Below, one piece after another: positions 18,873 to 28,720 of a stretch of 64,000 nucleotides of DNA; positions within the stretch are counted from its first letter, which is position 1, and each line of letters begins with the position of its first letter. The stretch covers positions 66,137,523 through 66,201,522 of the forward strand of contig NC_077237.1 in assembly GCF_947179165.1 (NCBI RefSeq), given 5' to 3'. The notes below the pieces were generated by a model that was not told where the DNA came from, did no database searches, and was given only the letters and a program-made list of their open reading frames with translations. The position numbers were made by a program, and so were the translations under genes. Source of the stretch: Solanum dulcamara (lineage: Eukaryota > Streptophyta > Magnoliopsida > Solanales > Solanaceae).

Positions 18873-20482
18873 TGTTGATGAGTCGGTAATTTAGACTCAT
18901 TTCAGGATCAAAAGTCAATGAAATAGTGTCCTTCTTGTCTATATTATGTCCAATACTGACCTTGAAGTGATCGTTTGTATATGTGAGGAGTTAAGGACAA
19001 GTCATGAGCGTGATTTTGAAGAAAAGAGCTAAAATAAATGGGAAAAATGGTCAAAGATAATACTTTGAAGCTCATAAAAAGCCCTTGGAGACTGCCAAGA
19101 GGGCCATAAAGCTCTCCCAAAAGTCCTGAAACCAAGTCTAATCAGCTAGGAAATAGCACATTGGTGACTCGCGTGAAAGGCGAGTTACATCGTGCTCGAC
19201 TAAAAAGTCTGAGATTTTGGTCTGAATGAAGGCCCAAAAAAGGCGATGATGAATTTTTGAATGCTATATGCCAACTAGTAAGGTGAGCTCAACTGCACTC
19301 ACCCAAAACAACTGAACTTTCTGAAAGCTGGGAAACTAAAGATCGAAGAAAAAAAAATAGTGCTCATTGAACCTATATGTGAGTTGGATCCAGTTTGCCA
19401 ACTGGCCAGTGCAGCAAATAAAGAATTGAGGAATCAAAATGCGAGAATCCCATGTTGTTGGTGACTCACCGATAACTTTAGCGGGAACAACTAACATCAC
19501 TAAAGTATTCCACGTATGGAATTTTGGCCTGTGTTCTGAGAAAGTATAAATTGATTTTCAAAGTCCGAATAGAGGATAGTTTTTGCATTGCTAAGTCTAA
19601 GAATAGAGTGTTCCCTTTAGCTTGGGTCTTTGACACTGTTCTTGGGGACATTAGTGGGAATTAGACTTGGGAATTGGAATTTAGAAGAGATACTTTGCTG
19701 AATTCAATGGAAGATAATTATTTTGGTAAAAATTCTTTTAATTTCTCAATGTGTAGCTAAACCCCATCCTTCTATGGGGGTGCTTATGTAGTTAACTTGT
19801 TGTTTTGGATTTGGGTTTTTGTATCATCTCAAGATTTGTTAATTCGATATGGATTTTATTAATTTGACATGCATTCATTTATGATTTAAGGTTGAAAATA
19901 TATTTTTATGTTAGATCTTCATCTTAGCTTGAAAAGGGGATGTGAAGTGGTTGAATTAACGAATAAACATTGATGTGAATTTATCAATTTTAATCTTTCT
20001 CAAGAGAGGAGGTTTTGCTAAGGACCGGGTTAGTTTTGTTAGTACACATGCTTAAGCTCGAAAGCACTTGCATGGATAGGAAAATAGTGGTTCAAAGATG
20101 CTTTTCATATAATAGTTTAACCGTTGCCTATCCATTAATGATTATCAATATTGAGTTGTGCATTTACCCTTATATAAAAAATATGTTTAATTAAGCATGT
20201 AGCCTAGAAGTCTCCTACAACTTGTTATAACCCTATTGTTATTGATCGTGGTTGTTTTTCTAGCTAACTCTTCTAAATTGATATCTTGAAACTATTAATT
20301 TAATTTTATGTTACAATCCACTTACTTTTAAGCTACAAAAGTCTAGAACACTCTTTTAATTATTGATCAAATTCTATTCCAAGCCGTTTCTTGTGGATTC
20401 GACCCCGACCTTATACGTTAGGTTTATATTGCTAATGATTGCCTACACTCTAAATTGTAAGAAGTGTATTTTGAGAATTATC
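18873..20482 (+). repeat. 3' LTR of Athila-like element A
   Basis: Starts TGTTGATGAG right after the purine tract and ends near GAATTATC, where integrase sequence of element H begins. It aligns with 1574-2860 over its last 1.3 kb with many substitutions and small indels, indicating an old element. The right-hand target duplication cannot be assessed because H abuts directly. Confidence 0.75.
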
Positions 20483-20483
20483 T

Positions 20484-21500
20484 TACTTGACTTTCCAAAA
20501 GGTCAAGTGTGAGCATCAATTACCTAGTGGAGTGTCTCAGAGAGGGCCTATTCCTACTTGTAAGTGGGAGAGTATTACCATGGATTTCATGGTACGCTTG
20601 CCTGCTAAAATGGGTGGTTATGATTCTATTTTGGTGGTTATTGATATATTGACCAAGTCTGCTCATTTCTTTCCGATTAAGGTGGAGTACATGATTGAGA
20701 AGTGCACTGGAATCTACATTAGTCAGATAGTTCAGTTTCATAGAGTGTCTATTTTTATTATTTTTTACCAAGGTTCATTCTTCACTTCTCACTTTTGAAG
20801 CACTCTACGGCATGGTTTGGGTAGAGTTTGACATAAGTATTATTTTCCATCCCTAGAGTGATAGACAGTCGGAGTGGACTATTTAGATATTAGAGGACAT
20901 GCTCATTGGTATCAACATTTGCCTTTATTAGAGTTTGCCTACAACAACAGTTATCATTCTAGCATTCAGATAGCTCCATTTGAGATGTTGTATTGTATAA
21001 GGTGTACATATCTGATTGGTTGGTTCAATGTTGTTGAGGTGGATTCAAAGGACACCAATTTGCTCAGAGATGCTATGGAGAAGGTTTGCTTAATTCAAAG
21101 TCATTTGTTGATAGCCCAAAGACGAAAAAGAGTTATACCAGTAGGAGGGTTCGAGCCTTGGAATTTATGGCAGCTGATCATGTTTCGCTTAAGGTTTCAC
21201 CCATGAAGGGTATGATGAGATTTGGGAAGAAAGCAAAGCTTAGACCTATGTTCATTGGCCCTTTTGAAATTTTGAGTCGGATTGGAGAGGTGACCTACAA
21301 GTTGTCCTTGTCAGTTGTGCACGCGTTTTTCCATGTTTTCATACTTGAGTTCCTAATGTGTCCCATGTGATTTTACTTGATTCGATAGAGTTTGGTCCTG
21401 ATTTGACATTTTAGGAGGAGCCTATAGTTATTCTAGATAGGCAGGTTTGAATGCTCAGAACAGAGGAGATTGCTTCAGTGATGGTACAATGGAGGCTACT
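20484..21500 (+). pseudogene. Integrase remnant of element H
   Basis: Begins in the zinc-finger end (LTxQKVKCEHQ). It then shows the first catalytic aspartate in WESITMDF, VIDILTKSAHF, a damaged second block (FYQGSFFTSHF where [12 protein letters not shown] is usual, so the aspartate is lost), [18 protein letters not shown], and the post-integrase block [18 protein letters not shown] (21184-21240) with FIGPFEILSRIGEVTYKL. Stops and frameshifts occur near 20797, 20850 and 21130. Integrase inserts the cDNA into the chromosome; this copy is inactive. Confidence 0.75.
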
Positions 21501-21608
21501 TAGGAGGTAAAGTCCAACATGCATGCTAGATATCCTCAATTTTTTGAAACTTCAACTATTTGTTTAACTTTATGTTCGAGGAAAAACATATTTTTTAGTG
21601 ATGAATGA

Positions 21609-24196
21609 TGTAATGACCCTAGAGATCTTTTTTGGAAAAATAATTTTTAGTTTCCCCAAGTCTTATTTGATTAGTTTACAAAATTGGTTTTGGAATTCTT
21701 TGAAAAGTTGTAACTTTTTTAAGGTTGAGTTTTGAAGCCTTAAGTTGTTAGAAAAACAGTTTTTTGTACCAACTAAAGCGATGAATCTCGGAAGGGAGTT
21801 TTGCTTGTTCAACTATCTTTGAAATATGGAATATTGTCAAGGAGAATTGTCTATTTCAGATTTGGAGTTGTTTTATGGATTTGAGGTCTTAAGTTGGAAG
21901 TTATGGAATTCTTAGCTTTGAGTTGACCTTGGAGAACATTCAGACTTCGGATGCTTGGAATGGATTTCCAACGATTCAGTTGGATTCGAGGATAATTTTA
22001 GGCCTAGGAGAAGTCTTGGTTGATTTTTCTAAGGTTTGAAACTCAATTTGGTATTTTGAGTGTTAAGTTAGTTCAGTTGCAACTAAATGGGTTTTGGATC
22101 AAGAAGACCTTAAACCCAAGTTCCGGCGATTTCATTGATTTTGGAACGTCAAATTTAGAAGGGTAGCATATGTGGTTTGTTTTCTCGGGACCCTGAATGA
22201 ATCCTTAGGGTCCGCTTGGTTAATTTTTGTAACTTGATGGTGTTTTGTGCTGATGTTTGGTGCAATTTTCTTGTTTATTACAATCGTGTTCTTCCCTACC
22301 ACGATGGTGTAGTTTTTTACTCATATTCTTTGTGATCGTGTGAAGGCACATTGCGAACGTGTAGTGTATTTTTCTGAGTCTCCGCATTTGTGTGGGTCTG
22401 ATCGTGATCATGGAAGTCAATTAATGATTTGACTTGACTTTCCTCTTTGCGATCACGAGAAGGAGTGCCATGATCGCAAAATACAATGCCTGGGCAAACC
22501 AAAATTTCCAAAAGTCAGGGTTTCTTTCCCATTTTTCATTTTTGAGCTTTAGGAACTTTTGAGTGGCGTTTACAATGTGGTTTTTCAAGATTAAGTGATT
22601 GGATAAGTGTTTTTGGCCCTAAATTTCATTACCCAATGTTTATGTGTTTATTTTAACCCTAAATTCTTGATTTTGAACTTCAAAGTTTAGGGTTTTTTCA
22701 AGAAGTCAATTCTTTTGATAAATGATTATTTAATGACTTGTTTCAACTTATTTTTCAATGGGATTTTCACATTGGGTTCCACATTTTTAGGCAACATGAA
22801 TTTATATAAATTTCTAGAGTTACCCTTACCTTCCCTAGAATTGATTTTTGGGTTGTTTCAGACCTAGTCTTCAAAATTAATGATTTTTGTTTTCTTGTAC
22901 TCATTTTTATTGTTACTTTATATTTAAATACACATTATTGATTCGGAGGCCCAACAAAGAGGGAAGATCAAAGTTTTGGAGCGATTGTGTGCTTGAATTG
23001 AGGGAAGTGAATTTCTAAACTTTGGTTAAGGTTGTAGAATCTTGTGTTTCCTTGCTATGTGTGTTGGGGAGTAATGGGTAAATTGGATATGGGGTAAATT
23101 GTTCAAAAATGTTGATCTTAATGATAAAGATGAATAATGAAAAATGTTCTGTGATGGTAATGTGATGTGTACAATGTTGTGAACGAATATATATATGCAC
23201 TTTATTGATGGAATATTATGATTGTGACATTGTGAATTGTGAAATAGTATGGAAGTTGTCATTTTCTCATTATTGTGTGAACATGTTATTTGCATCGGTT
23301 CTGGAAAACTGTGATAGGATGTATTTTTTGGTATCGAGGTTTCTTTTGGTGGATAGTATGTATGTCAAGGTCTTTTCTCGTGGGTGCCGAGGTCTCATTC
23401 GATAAATTTTGAGGGATCTTTTGGCGGTTACATGGACCTAGAATGTCCCTCATGGGTTTCAGCATGATATTCTGTGGATATGTATCATTAGGGCAGACAT
23501 GCATCACTTTACTTGTCATTTCATTCATTGCATTTTCACATTATTACCATCTGTGAAACTTGTGAGTGTTCTTGTGAAGTTTTTCCTAAAGTATTTGATT
23601 TTTAGCAATGATGATCTGTATATGATAAAGTGTTGATAAGTGTTCAAGGTGTGATAAATTGTGAACTATTAGGTTGGGTTGATTTATGTATAGGTTATAA
23701 TTGTGGAGGTTTAGTTGGAGTAAAAGGAGTACTCGTGTTCTGTATTATTTTACTTAGTGCTTAGTAGTTTTCTTGCAGGGTACCGTCATGTTGGGTACTC
23801 ACTGCTTGCTTCTATAATTGTGTAAATCACAATCCCATATCTTCTTGATTACCTTTTTCGATACTCAATCCGAGGCTTTTTTTGGAGATTTGAGAGGTAA
23901 TTGCTTCCCACTTCAGCAGGCCCGCATTTCCCTTTATTATGTTCTTGTTCTATTAGAGAAACAATGACATGGAAACTTGTATTTCCTTCCATATCTTTTG
24001 TAATACATTAGGGGTTGTACACATGACTACCAGATTTTGGGGGTATAAATAGTTTGACTAAGTTATCCACATATTTCATTATATTGAGATTTCATTTCCA
24101 ATTCACATTCGTATTTATATGGTTAATCGGGTTTTATGCTTACTAGTCTTGGTGGGTTAAGGCAAGTGCCATCACACCCACTTTTGGGTCGTGACA
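21609..24196 (+). repeat. 3' LTR of element H
   Basis: 2588 bp, from TGTAATGACCC to GGGTCGTGACA. The start shares its first 11 bases with the LTRs of D and of the solo LTR; the tip inverted repeat is broken here. A CG-rich palindromic motif cluster lies at 22281-22485. Confidence 0.8.
22281..22485 (+). repeat. Cluster of GATCGCGA-like palindromic motifs in the LTR of H
   Basis: About seven half-sites within 200 bases, for example ATCGTG (22283), CACGATGG (22299), GATCGTGTGAAGG (22335), GCGAACGTGTAG (22352), GATCGTGATCATGG (22399), GCGATCACGAGAAGG (22449) and TGATCGCAAAA (22472). They occur in both orientations in otherwise AT-rich sequence. Confidence 0.65.
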
Positions 24197-24438
24197 ACAT
24201 AACACTTTGGAAGAAAACTAGCTTTTAGTTTTTTTTCACTCAAGCGTGTTCTTACAGGGTCCAGAATACACCAAATCAGTGAATAGAAAAAGGCTATGTA
24301 TAGGGAAATTGGGGTCGATTTTGGGAGGAGGTATGGTGGGTGGGCGGTGAATCCGTTGGAGAATTCAAAAAAAATTGAATTTCTCTCATCTTTTCCCAAG
24401 CAAATAGTGGAAGATATGGGAGAGTCGTCGTAGCTATG
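24197..24438. other. Unassigned 242-bp segment between H and G
   Basis: Lies between the 3' end of the H LTR and the truncated 5' LTR of G. It has no match elsewhere in the window. The minus strand is open across it for about 80 codons (with a hydrophobic IAFFYSLIWCILDPV stretch), but I recognise no protein. It may be leftover host sequence or part of an unrelated element. Confidence 0.4.
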
Positions 24439-24983
24439 AGTCAAGATATTTCAATATCCTTTTAGCATGTGTTCAGTTCAGTTATTTCATTCAGCCTTAT
24501 TATATACTGTACATTCCATGTACTAACGTCATTCGATGTTGCATCATTTCATGATATAGATACAAGTGCTCAGGATTATCAAGTGGTGTTCCATTAAGAT
24601 CTATACTCGTCAGCTTTTGGTGAGACCTCCTTACTTTTAGAGGACTCCATTTTATTTTTGTCTCAGTATTAGTAGTTTATTTTGAGTAATCGTGGGTCTT
24701 GTCCCGGCACCTATCTTTAGTTAGTAGAGACTTCATGGATAAACTTAAAGAGTCAGTTTAGTAATTCTTTTCAAATGTTTTAGACATTATTTCCTATTAT
24801 ATTTAGAGATATTTCCTACAGTACATGATGTTTACTTAACTATTTTAAACTCATGCTTTTAATCTTCCACATCCATGTTTAGTCTTTCGCTCAACAGTCT
24901 GCCAAGCCAATGTTTTACTTGGGACCAACAATGATTTTGAAGTATCAGCCATGCCTAGGGTATATACTCAGGGCGTGACCACA
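24439..24983 (+). repeat. 5' LTR of element G (only the 3' quarter)
   Basis: Aligns with 33519-33938 (shared AGCATRTGTTCAGTTCAG, TGGTGAGACCTCCTT, GTCGTGGGTCTTGTCC-like blocks). It ends GTGACCACA at 24983. The first 1.5 kb or so is missing. Confidence 0.8.
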
Positions 24984-24984
24984 T

Positions 24985-24997
24985 TGGTATCAGAGCA
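24985..24997 (+). other. Primer binding site of element G (tRNA-Met initiator)
   Basis: TGGTATCAGAGCA one base after the LTR end, a textbook Met-initiator primer site. Confidence 0.9.
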
Positions 24998-25167
24998 CTA
25001 GGTTCAAGTGTCTTAGGATATTTATAAAGCCATGTCTAGTATATTTCTTCTCATCGGTATGAAGTGCATCACATCTATAATAGGGAGGCTACAACACATT
25101 TTTAAATATCACCGTTCTTTCATACTCTAAATTCGTGTGATAGATTTTATCTCTATAAAAGTTCCTT

Positions 25168-25193
25168 CTAACTCATGAGCTCGTGTATTTCAG
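25168..25193 (+). promoter_or_regulatory. Predicted branch point and 3' splice site just before gag ATG of G
   Basis: CTAAC (25168-25172), then TGTATTTCAG ending at 25193, three bases before ATG 25197. The distance from branch A to AG is 22 nt, the same as in element E. Confidence 0.45.
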
Positions 25194-25196
25194 ATC

Positions 25197-25365
25197 ATGC
25201 CTCCAAAGCATACTACCAACTAGAGAAACGCTGCCAACACTGAGGTTCCTGCCGAAACCAATGGAATGACATGTCTCTACCTACCAGGATGCATACTCAA
25301 TATAAAGCTCACCCCACACATAACAACACTAGTGTTGGAGCTCAAAGTATGCATACCAGCAATAC
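25197..25365 (+). pseudogene. gag of element G, N-terminal fragment
   Basis: ATG 25197 begins MPPKHTTN followed by a stop, with further frameshifts. It is cut at 25365 by the LTR-like insert and continues at about 27616. Confidence 0.6.
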
Positions 25366-26867
25366 TGTCACGACTCAAGGTAGACCCAATATGTGACACC
25401 ATTAATAGGATCTCGAAAGACCCTAAATAAGCCTTTTAGCATAAGATTGACTTAAATGACAAGATAATCAAAAGAAATGAATTATGGAAGATAAGTCTTC
25501 AAAATAACAATCTCAACATAAGGGATAAATATGAGTATAACATTTGATAATGCAGAAGAGTATACTAAGTCTGACATAGCCTTTACTAATATAGAAGGGC
25601 GTAGGACAAGCCCTACCTCACCAAAATAATCTAAAACTATAATAAGTTCGAAAGAACTCATAACATAGTTGTGCCCTCAAAGAATGAGGACTCACCAAAG
25701 TGGTGCTATGTAGATAGGATCCAATTTTAACTATGAGATGGATTGGGAGCCTTATGACTTATATTATAAAACAATATAGACAAAAGAAGTATGTGGTCAG
25801 TACTATGGAATATACTCAGCATGGAGAATGTGCAATACATGACATAAAATATGATAATGCAATGATCAAGCTAAAATATGACATAATTCTTTAAAACATC
25901 ATTAGAAAGATAAAACATGGTCAATGCAATATTCGTATGAAAATTAGTGGCTTAACTTAACATAAGTGAGCGCCATAAATCTTTGTGATAGCTATCATTA
26001 ACCAACATAAACCATGTGAGCTATAACATGGAGTACAATTTCTTTCCCCTACACTGAAAAAAGGGTCCAACTTGCCAAGGTAAGGACCATTACATTTCCT
26101 AAGTGGATCCACTAATATACCAAGGAATCAAGCCTCAAGTAATTGGTGATTCTTTCTAAGGATTCAAGCCTCTACTAACGGGTGATCATTTATAACAAGG
26201 TCCACTTGGTGCTAATTAAACTCTCAATGGAACTTCATACATAATATAACATAAGCTTCGAAGATGGTAAAAATCTATTAATACCAGGCTCATCATAACT
26301 TACTTGAGACATAACAATAACTCCCTTAACTTATCATGACAGCATAACATATTCATAAAGATACTTATATAAAGCATCAAAATCATGACAAGTTTTTCAT
26401 AAAATTCGCATTGATATTTCATCTAGAAACATCCTTAAATCCCAGTCTCATAAATTATGATGCATGCATAACGCTCAAACATAGTTTATAATAATAAAAT
26501 AGGTATAATTCTTGGATTTATGTAAAAACAAAATCCTTGAAAACATGTAAGTAAGATCAATTAATACATAACAATATCATTGAGAATGAATAAAAATATA
26601 ATTGATTGAATCCAATGAATAAATATGAAAACCCTAGGTTTTTAAAAGAACTCATAATGTTAAGTTGGATATTCGTTGGGACTCCATGAATGGAAAAAAG
26701 ATCCATAGATGAAATTTTCACATACCTAAATGAATCCTAGATTGAAAATTGAAGAGAACACTTGAAATCCTTGAGACCTTAGCTTTACTTGAAGAAGAAG
26801 AAGAAAACCTTAGGAGAGAAACCCTTGAGTGCTTTAGTGAAATTTTTGGGTGAATGAGAGTGAATGG

Positions 26868-26877
26868 GGGGGGGGGA
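26868..26877. repeat. G homopolymer
   Basis: A run of about ten G, a likely length-variable site. Confidence 0.9.
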
Positions 26878-26984
26878 ATTTGGAGGGTTTGGGTATTTTT
26901 AAATCGTGGAAAAACAGCCCCAAACCACATATCTTAGGTGTCAAAAGAGTGAAAAATGTCCAAACTATCCCTAGGAAAATAACT

Positions 26985-27530
26985 GTCAGCATAGTGTACG
27001 GGCACTTCTACAACCTGTAGAAGCTTATACGGCCTGTAGAGGCAATCTCTGTAGAAGCTACCTTAAAAATCCTGAGTTACTGATCCAAAGTCTACAGGAC
27101 CTTTCTACGACACATAGAACTTTAAACGACCTATACAAATCACTCATATATCCCAAGGTACTAAAAATCCATCTTACTAAAGTTCCCATGTATGACCAAG
27201 TTTCATGACCCATAGAACATTGCACGGACCGTTTACTATCTTGTCATGTACAAGTCCAAAACTCTACTCTCTAACTCTCCTTCTACAAGCACTCTTATGA
27301 CTCGTATATCATACTACGGTCCATCTTGTGGGCTTGTGAAAAATATTATGAGACTTGAAAATTAAACAAACTTCAAGGCCCTTATACGTGCCCTTTCTAC
27401 GGATCATAGGTTGTTATACGGTTCGTAGATCACCCTCATATATGGACTTCAAAAATTTTCCCAAATATTTATCCACTCTATGATTGATCTCTATAGATTA
27501 TAGATCCTTGAACGATCTGTAGGTCAGTTC
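26985..27530 (-). repeat. Cluster of TACGGxCCGTAGA-like palindromic motifs in the insert
   Basis: Paired half-sites recur about every 20-60 bases: TTCTACAACCTGTAGAAG, TATACGGCCTGTAGAGG, TTTCTACGACACATAGAAC, GCACGGACCGTTTACT, TACTACGGTCCATCT, TTCTACGGATCATAGG, TATACGGTTCGTAGATC, GAACGATCTGTAGGTC. Many can form short hairpins. Confidence 0.7.
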
Positions 27531-27615
27531 ATGAAAGTTGCACCAGTGAAATTTTTCTACAACATTTCTTTTTTTCCAAAATCGACTTTCTAACTTCTGA
27601 GGTATTAAAGCTACA

Positions 27616-28720
27616 ATGGTTCGACAGACACCTTCTCTTCAACCTTCCCTTACCTTAAAGGTATATTTTAGGGTAGCTATCTAGATTCTTAGTCAATTGG
27701 TGGCTAATCAGTCAGTTTGTTAAGGAACCACTTTAACTAACTTAGGTCCCCAAGAGTTTTCAGCTACAATAAGGATAAGGAATTTTTTGAGAATCAATCC
27801 ACCAGTGCACACAAGGTCCAAGGTAGAAAAGATCAATCCACCAGTGCACACAGGGTCCAAGGTAGAAAAGGATTCTTAGAAATTTATTGATAAGATATGG
27901 AAGATTCTCAAGGTCATGCATGTTGTCGAAACTAAAGGATTTTAACTTGCTTCTTATCAACTCGTGGATATGGAAAACATTTGGTACAAGTGGAAGGATA
28001 GTCGTGGTGAAGTTGCCAAATCGACAACATAAGATGAGTTTGAGGAGTCATTCTTGAACCACTTATTTCCCCAAGAGATAAGGGATATGAAAGTTGAAGA
28101 CTTTCTGAACTTGAAGCAAGAAGGCTTGAGTGTGAAAGAGTACAACCTTAAGTTAATTCATTTATCCTATTATGCTTTGGAGATGGTTCTGAATATGAAG
28201 TATAGAATGAGGAAGTTTGTCTCTGAATTAGGCAAACATGTGAAAAAAGAGTGCAAGGCTACTTTATTGATTTCATACATGAATATCTCTAGGCTTAACA
28301 TTTATGCACAACAGGTTGAGGAATATAAGAAGAAGGATAGGGAAGAGAATCAGAATAAGAGGGCAAAATCAGCAAGACATGAGCGCAATAAATAGAGGAG
28401 TGGTAATGGCAATAGGTTTTTATTCTAAAAGAGATCATCTAGGCATGCACCATCATCATTTGCACCGAGTAACATGAATGTTCAGAAGAATTATAGAGTA
28501 ATCAAAATTTTCAGGCTCAGGGTTATCATTCGTAAGGTAGTGTAGCATAGGAATCTTCTTGAAACCCACCATGTGGTAAGTGTGGCAGACCCAATCTGAG
28601 AGTGTGTCATTATGGTACTAGTGGTTGCTATAAGTGTTGATATAACAGATACTTTATTAGTGATTTTCTAATGTAGAAGTAAGGTAACGAGGGAAATAAG
28701 GCTTAGTCTTCATTGGCGAC
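27616..28720 (+). pseudogene. gag of element G, main part
   Basis: Blocks match E's Gag in order: ILSQLVANQ, a duplicated INPPVHTRSKVEK, SYQLVDMENIWYKW, FLNHLFPQEIRDMKVEDFLN, LKQEGLSVKEYNLKL, then KECKATLLISYMNISRLN. A decayed zinc knuckle follows at about 28617-28665 (TSGCYKC.YNRYFISDF in place of CX2CX4HX4C). The longest open part is 28054-28395. Several stops are present. Confidence 0.8.
27793..27871 (+). repeat. 39-bp tandem duplication in gag of G
   Basis: ATCAATCCACCAGTGCACAC followed by RGGTCCAAGGTAGAAAAG occurs twice in a row with one substitution. The period is 39 bp (13 codons), so the frame is kept. Confidence 0.9.

Larger units (their letters stand above)
1574..20482 (+). mobile_element. 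Degenerate Athila-like Ty3/Gypsy retrotransposon (element A), interrupted twice
   Basis: Two related LTRs (1574-2860 and 18873-20482) flank a 5' leader with a tRNA-Asp-type primer site, then gag, protease, reverse transcriptase, RNase H and a C-terminal 'plant transposon' domain, all on the plus strand with many stops and frameshifts. The gag phrase FFGGLAHEYPHDHIQNF and the protease region around 14331-14882 are typical of the Athila branch. The element is split by a LINE (3307-10276) and by a solo LTR (11780-14232). No integrase is found between RNase H (ending near 16350) and the downstream domain. It is long dead: pol has several stops per 100 codons and the LTRs are clearly diverged. Confidence 0.85.
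20483..24196 (+). mobile_element. 3' end of a Ty3/Gypsy chromovirus-like element (H)
   Basis: A 5'-truncated element consisting of the integrase end of pol followed by a complete-looking 3' LTR. The left junction with element A at about 20483 has no visible target duplication, suggesting a deletion or a recombination joint. Confidence 0.75.
25366..27615 (-). mobile_element. LTR-like insertion inside gag of G (probable solo LTR)
   Basis: Read on the minus strand it ends CTTGAGTCGTGACA, a chromovirus-type LTR terminus, and may start TGTAGCTTTAATACC. The 25680-26270 stretch resembles the R/U5-like part of other LTRs in the window (GTGGATCCACTAA, AGTGGTGCTATG). No reading frame is seen. I could not find a matching 5-bp duplication (AATAC on the left, ATGGT on the right), so the right boundary is approximate and the solo-LTR interpretation is tentative. 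Confidence 0.55.

Noticed and set aside
24985..24997. tRNA gene fragments (TGGTATCAGAGC and similar)
   Set aside because: Only the 3'-end complement is present, directly after LTR ends; these are primer binding sites.
25361..27620. Target duplication for the insert in G
   Set aside because: AATAC on the left does not match ATGGT or nearby 5-mers on the right, so I did not claim one.
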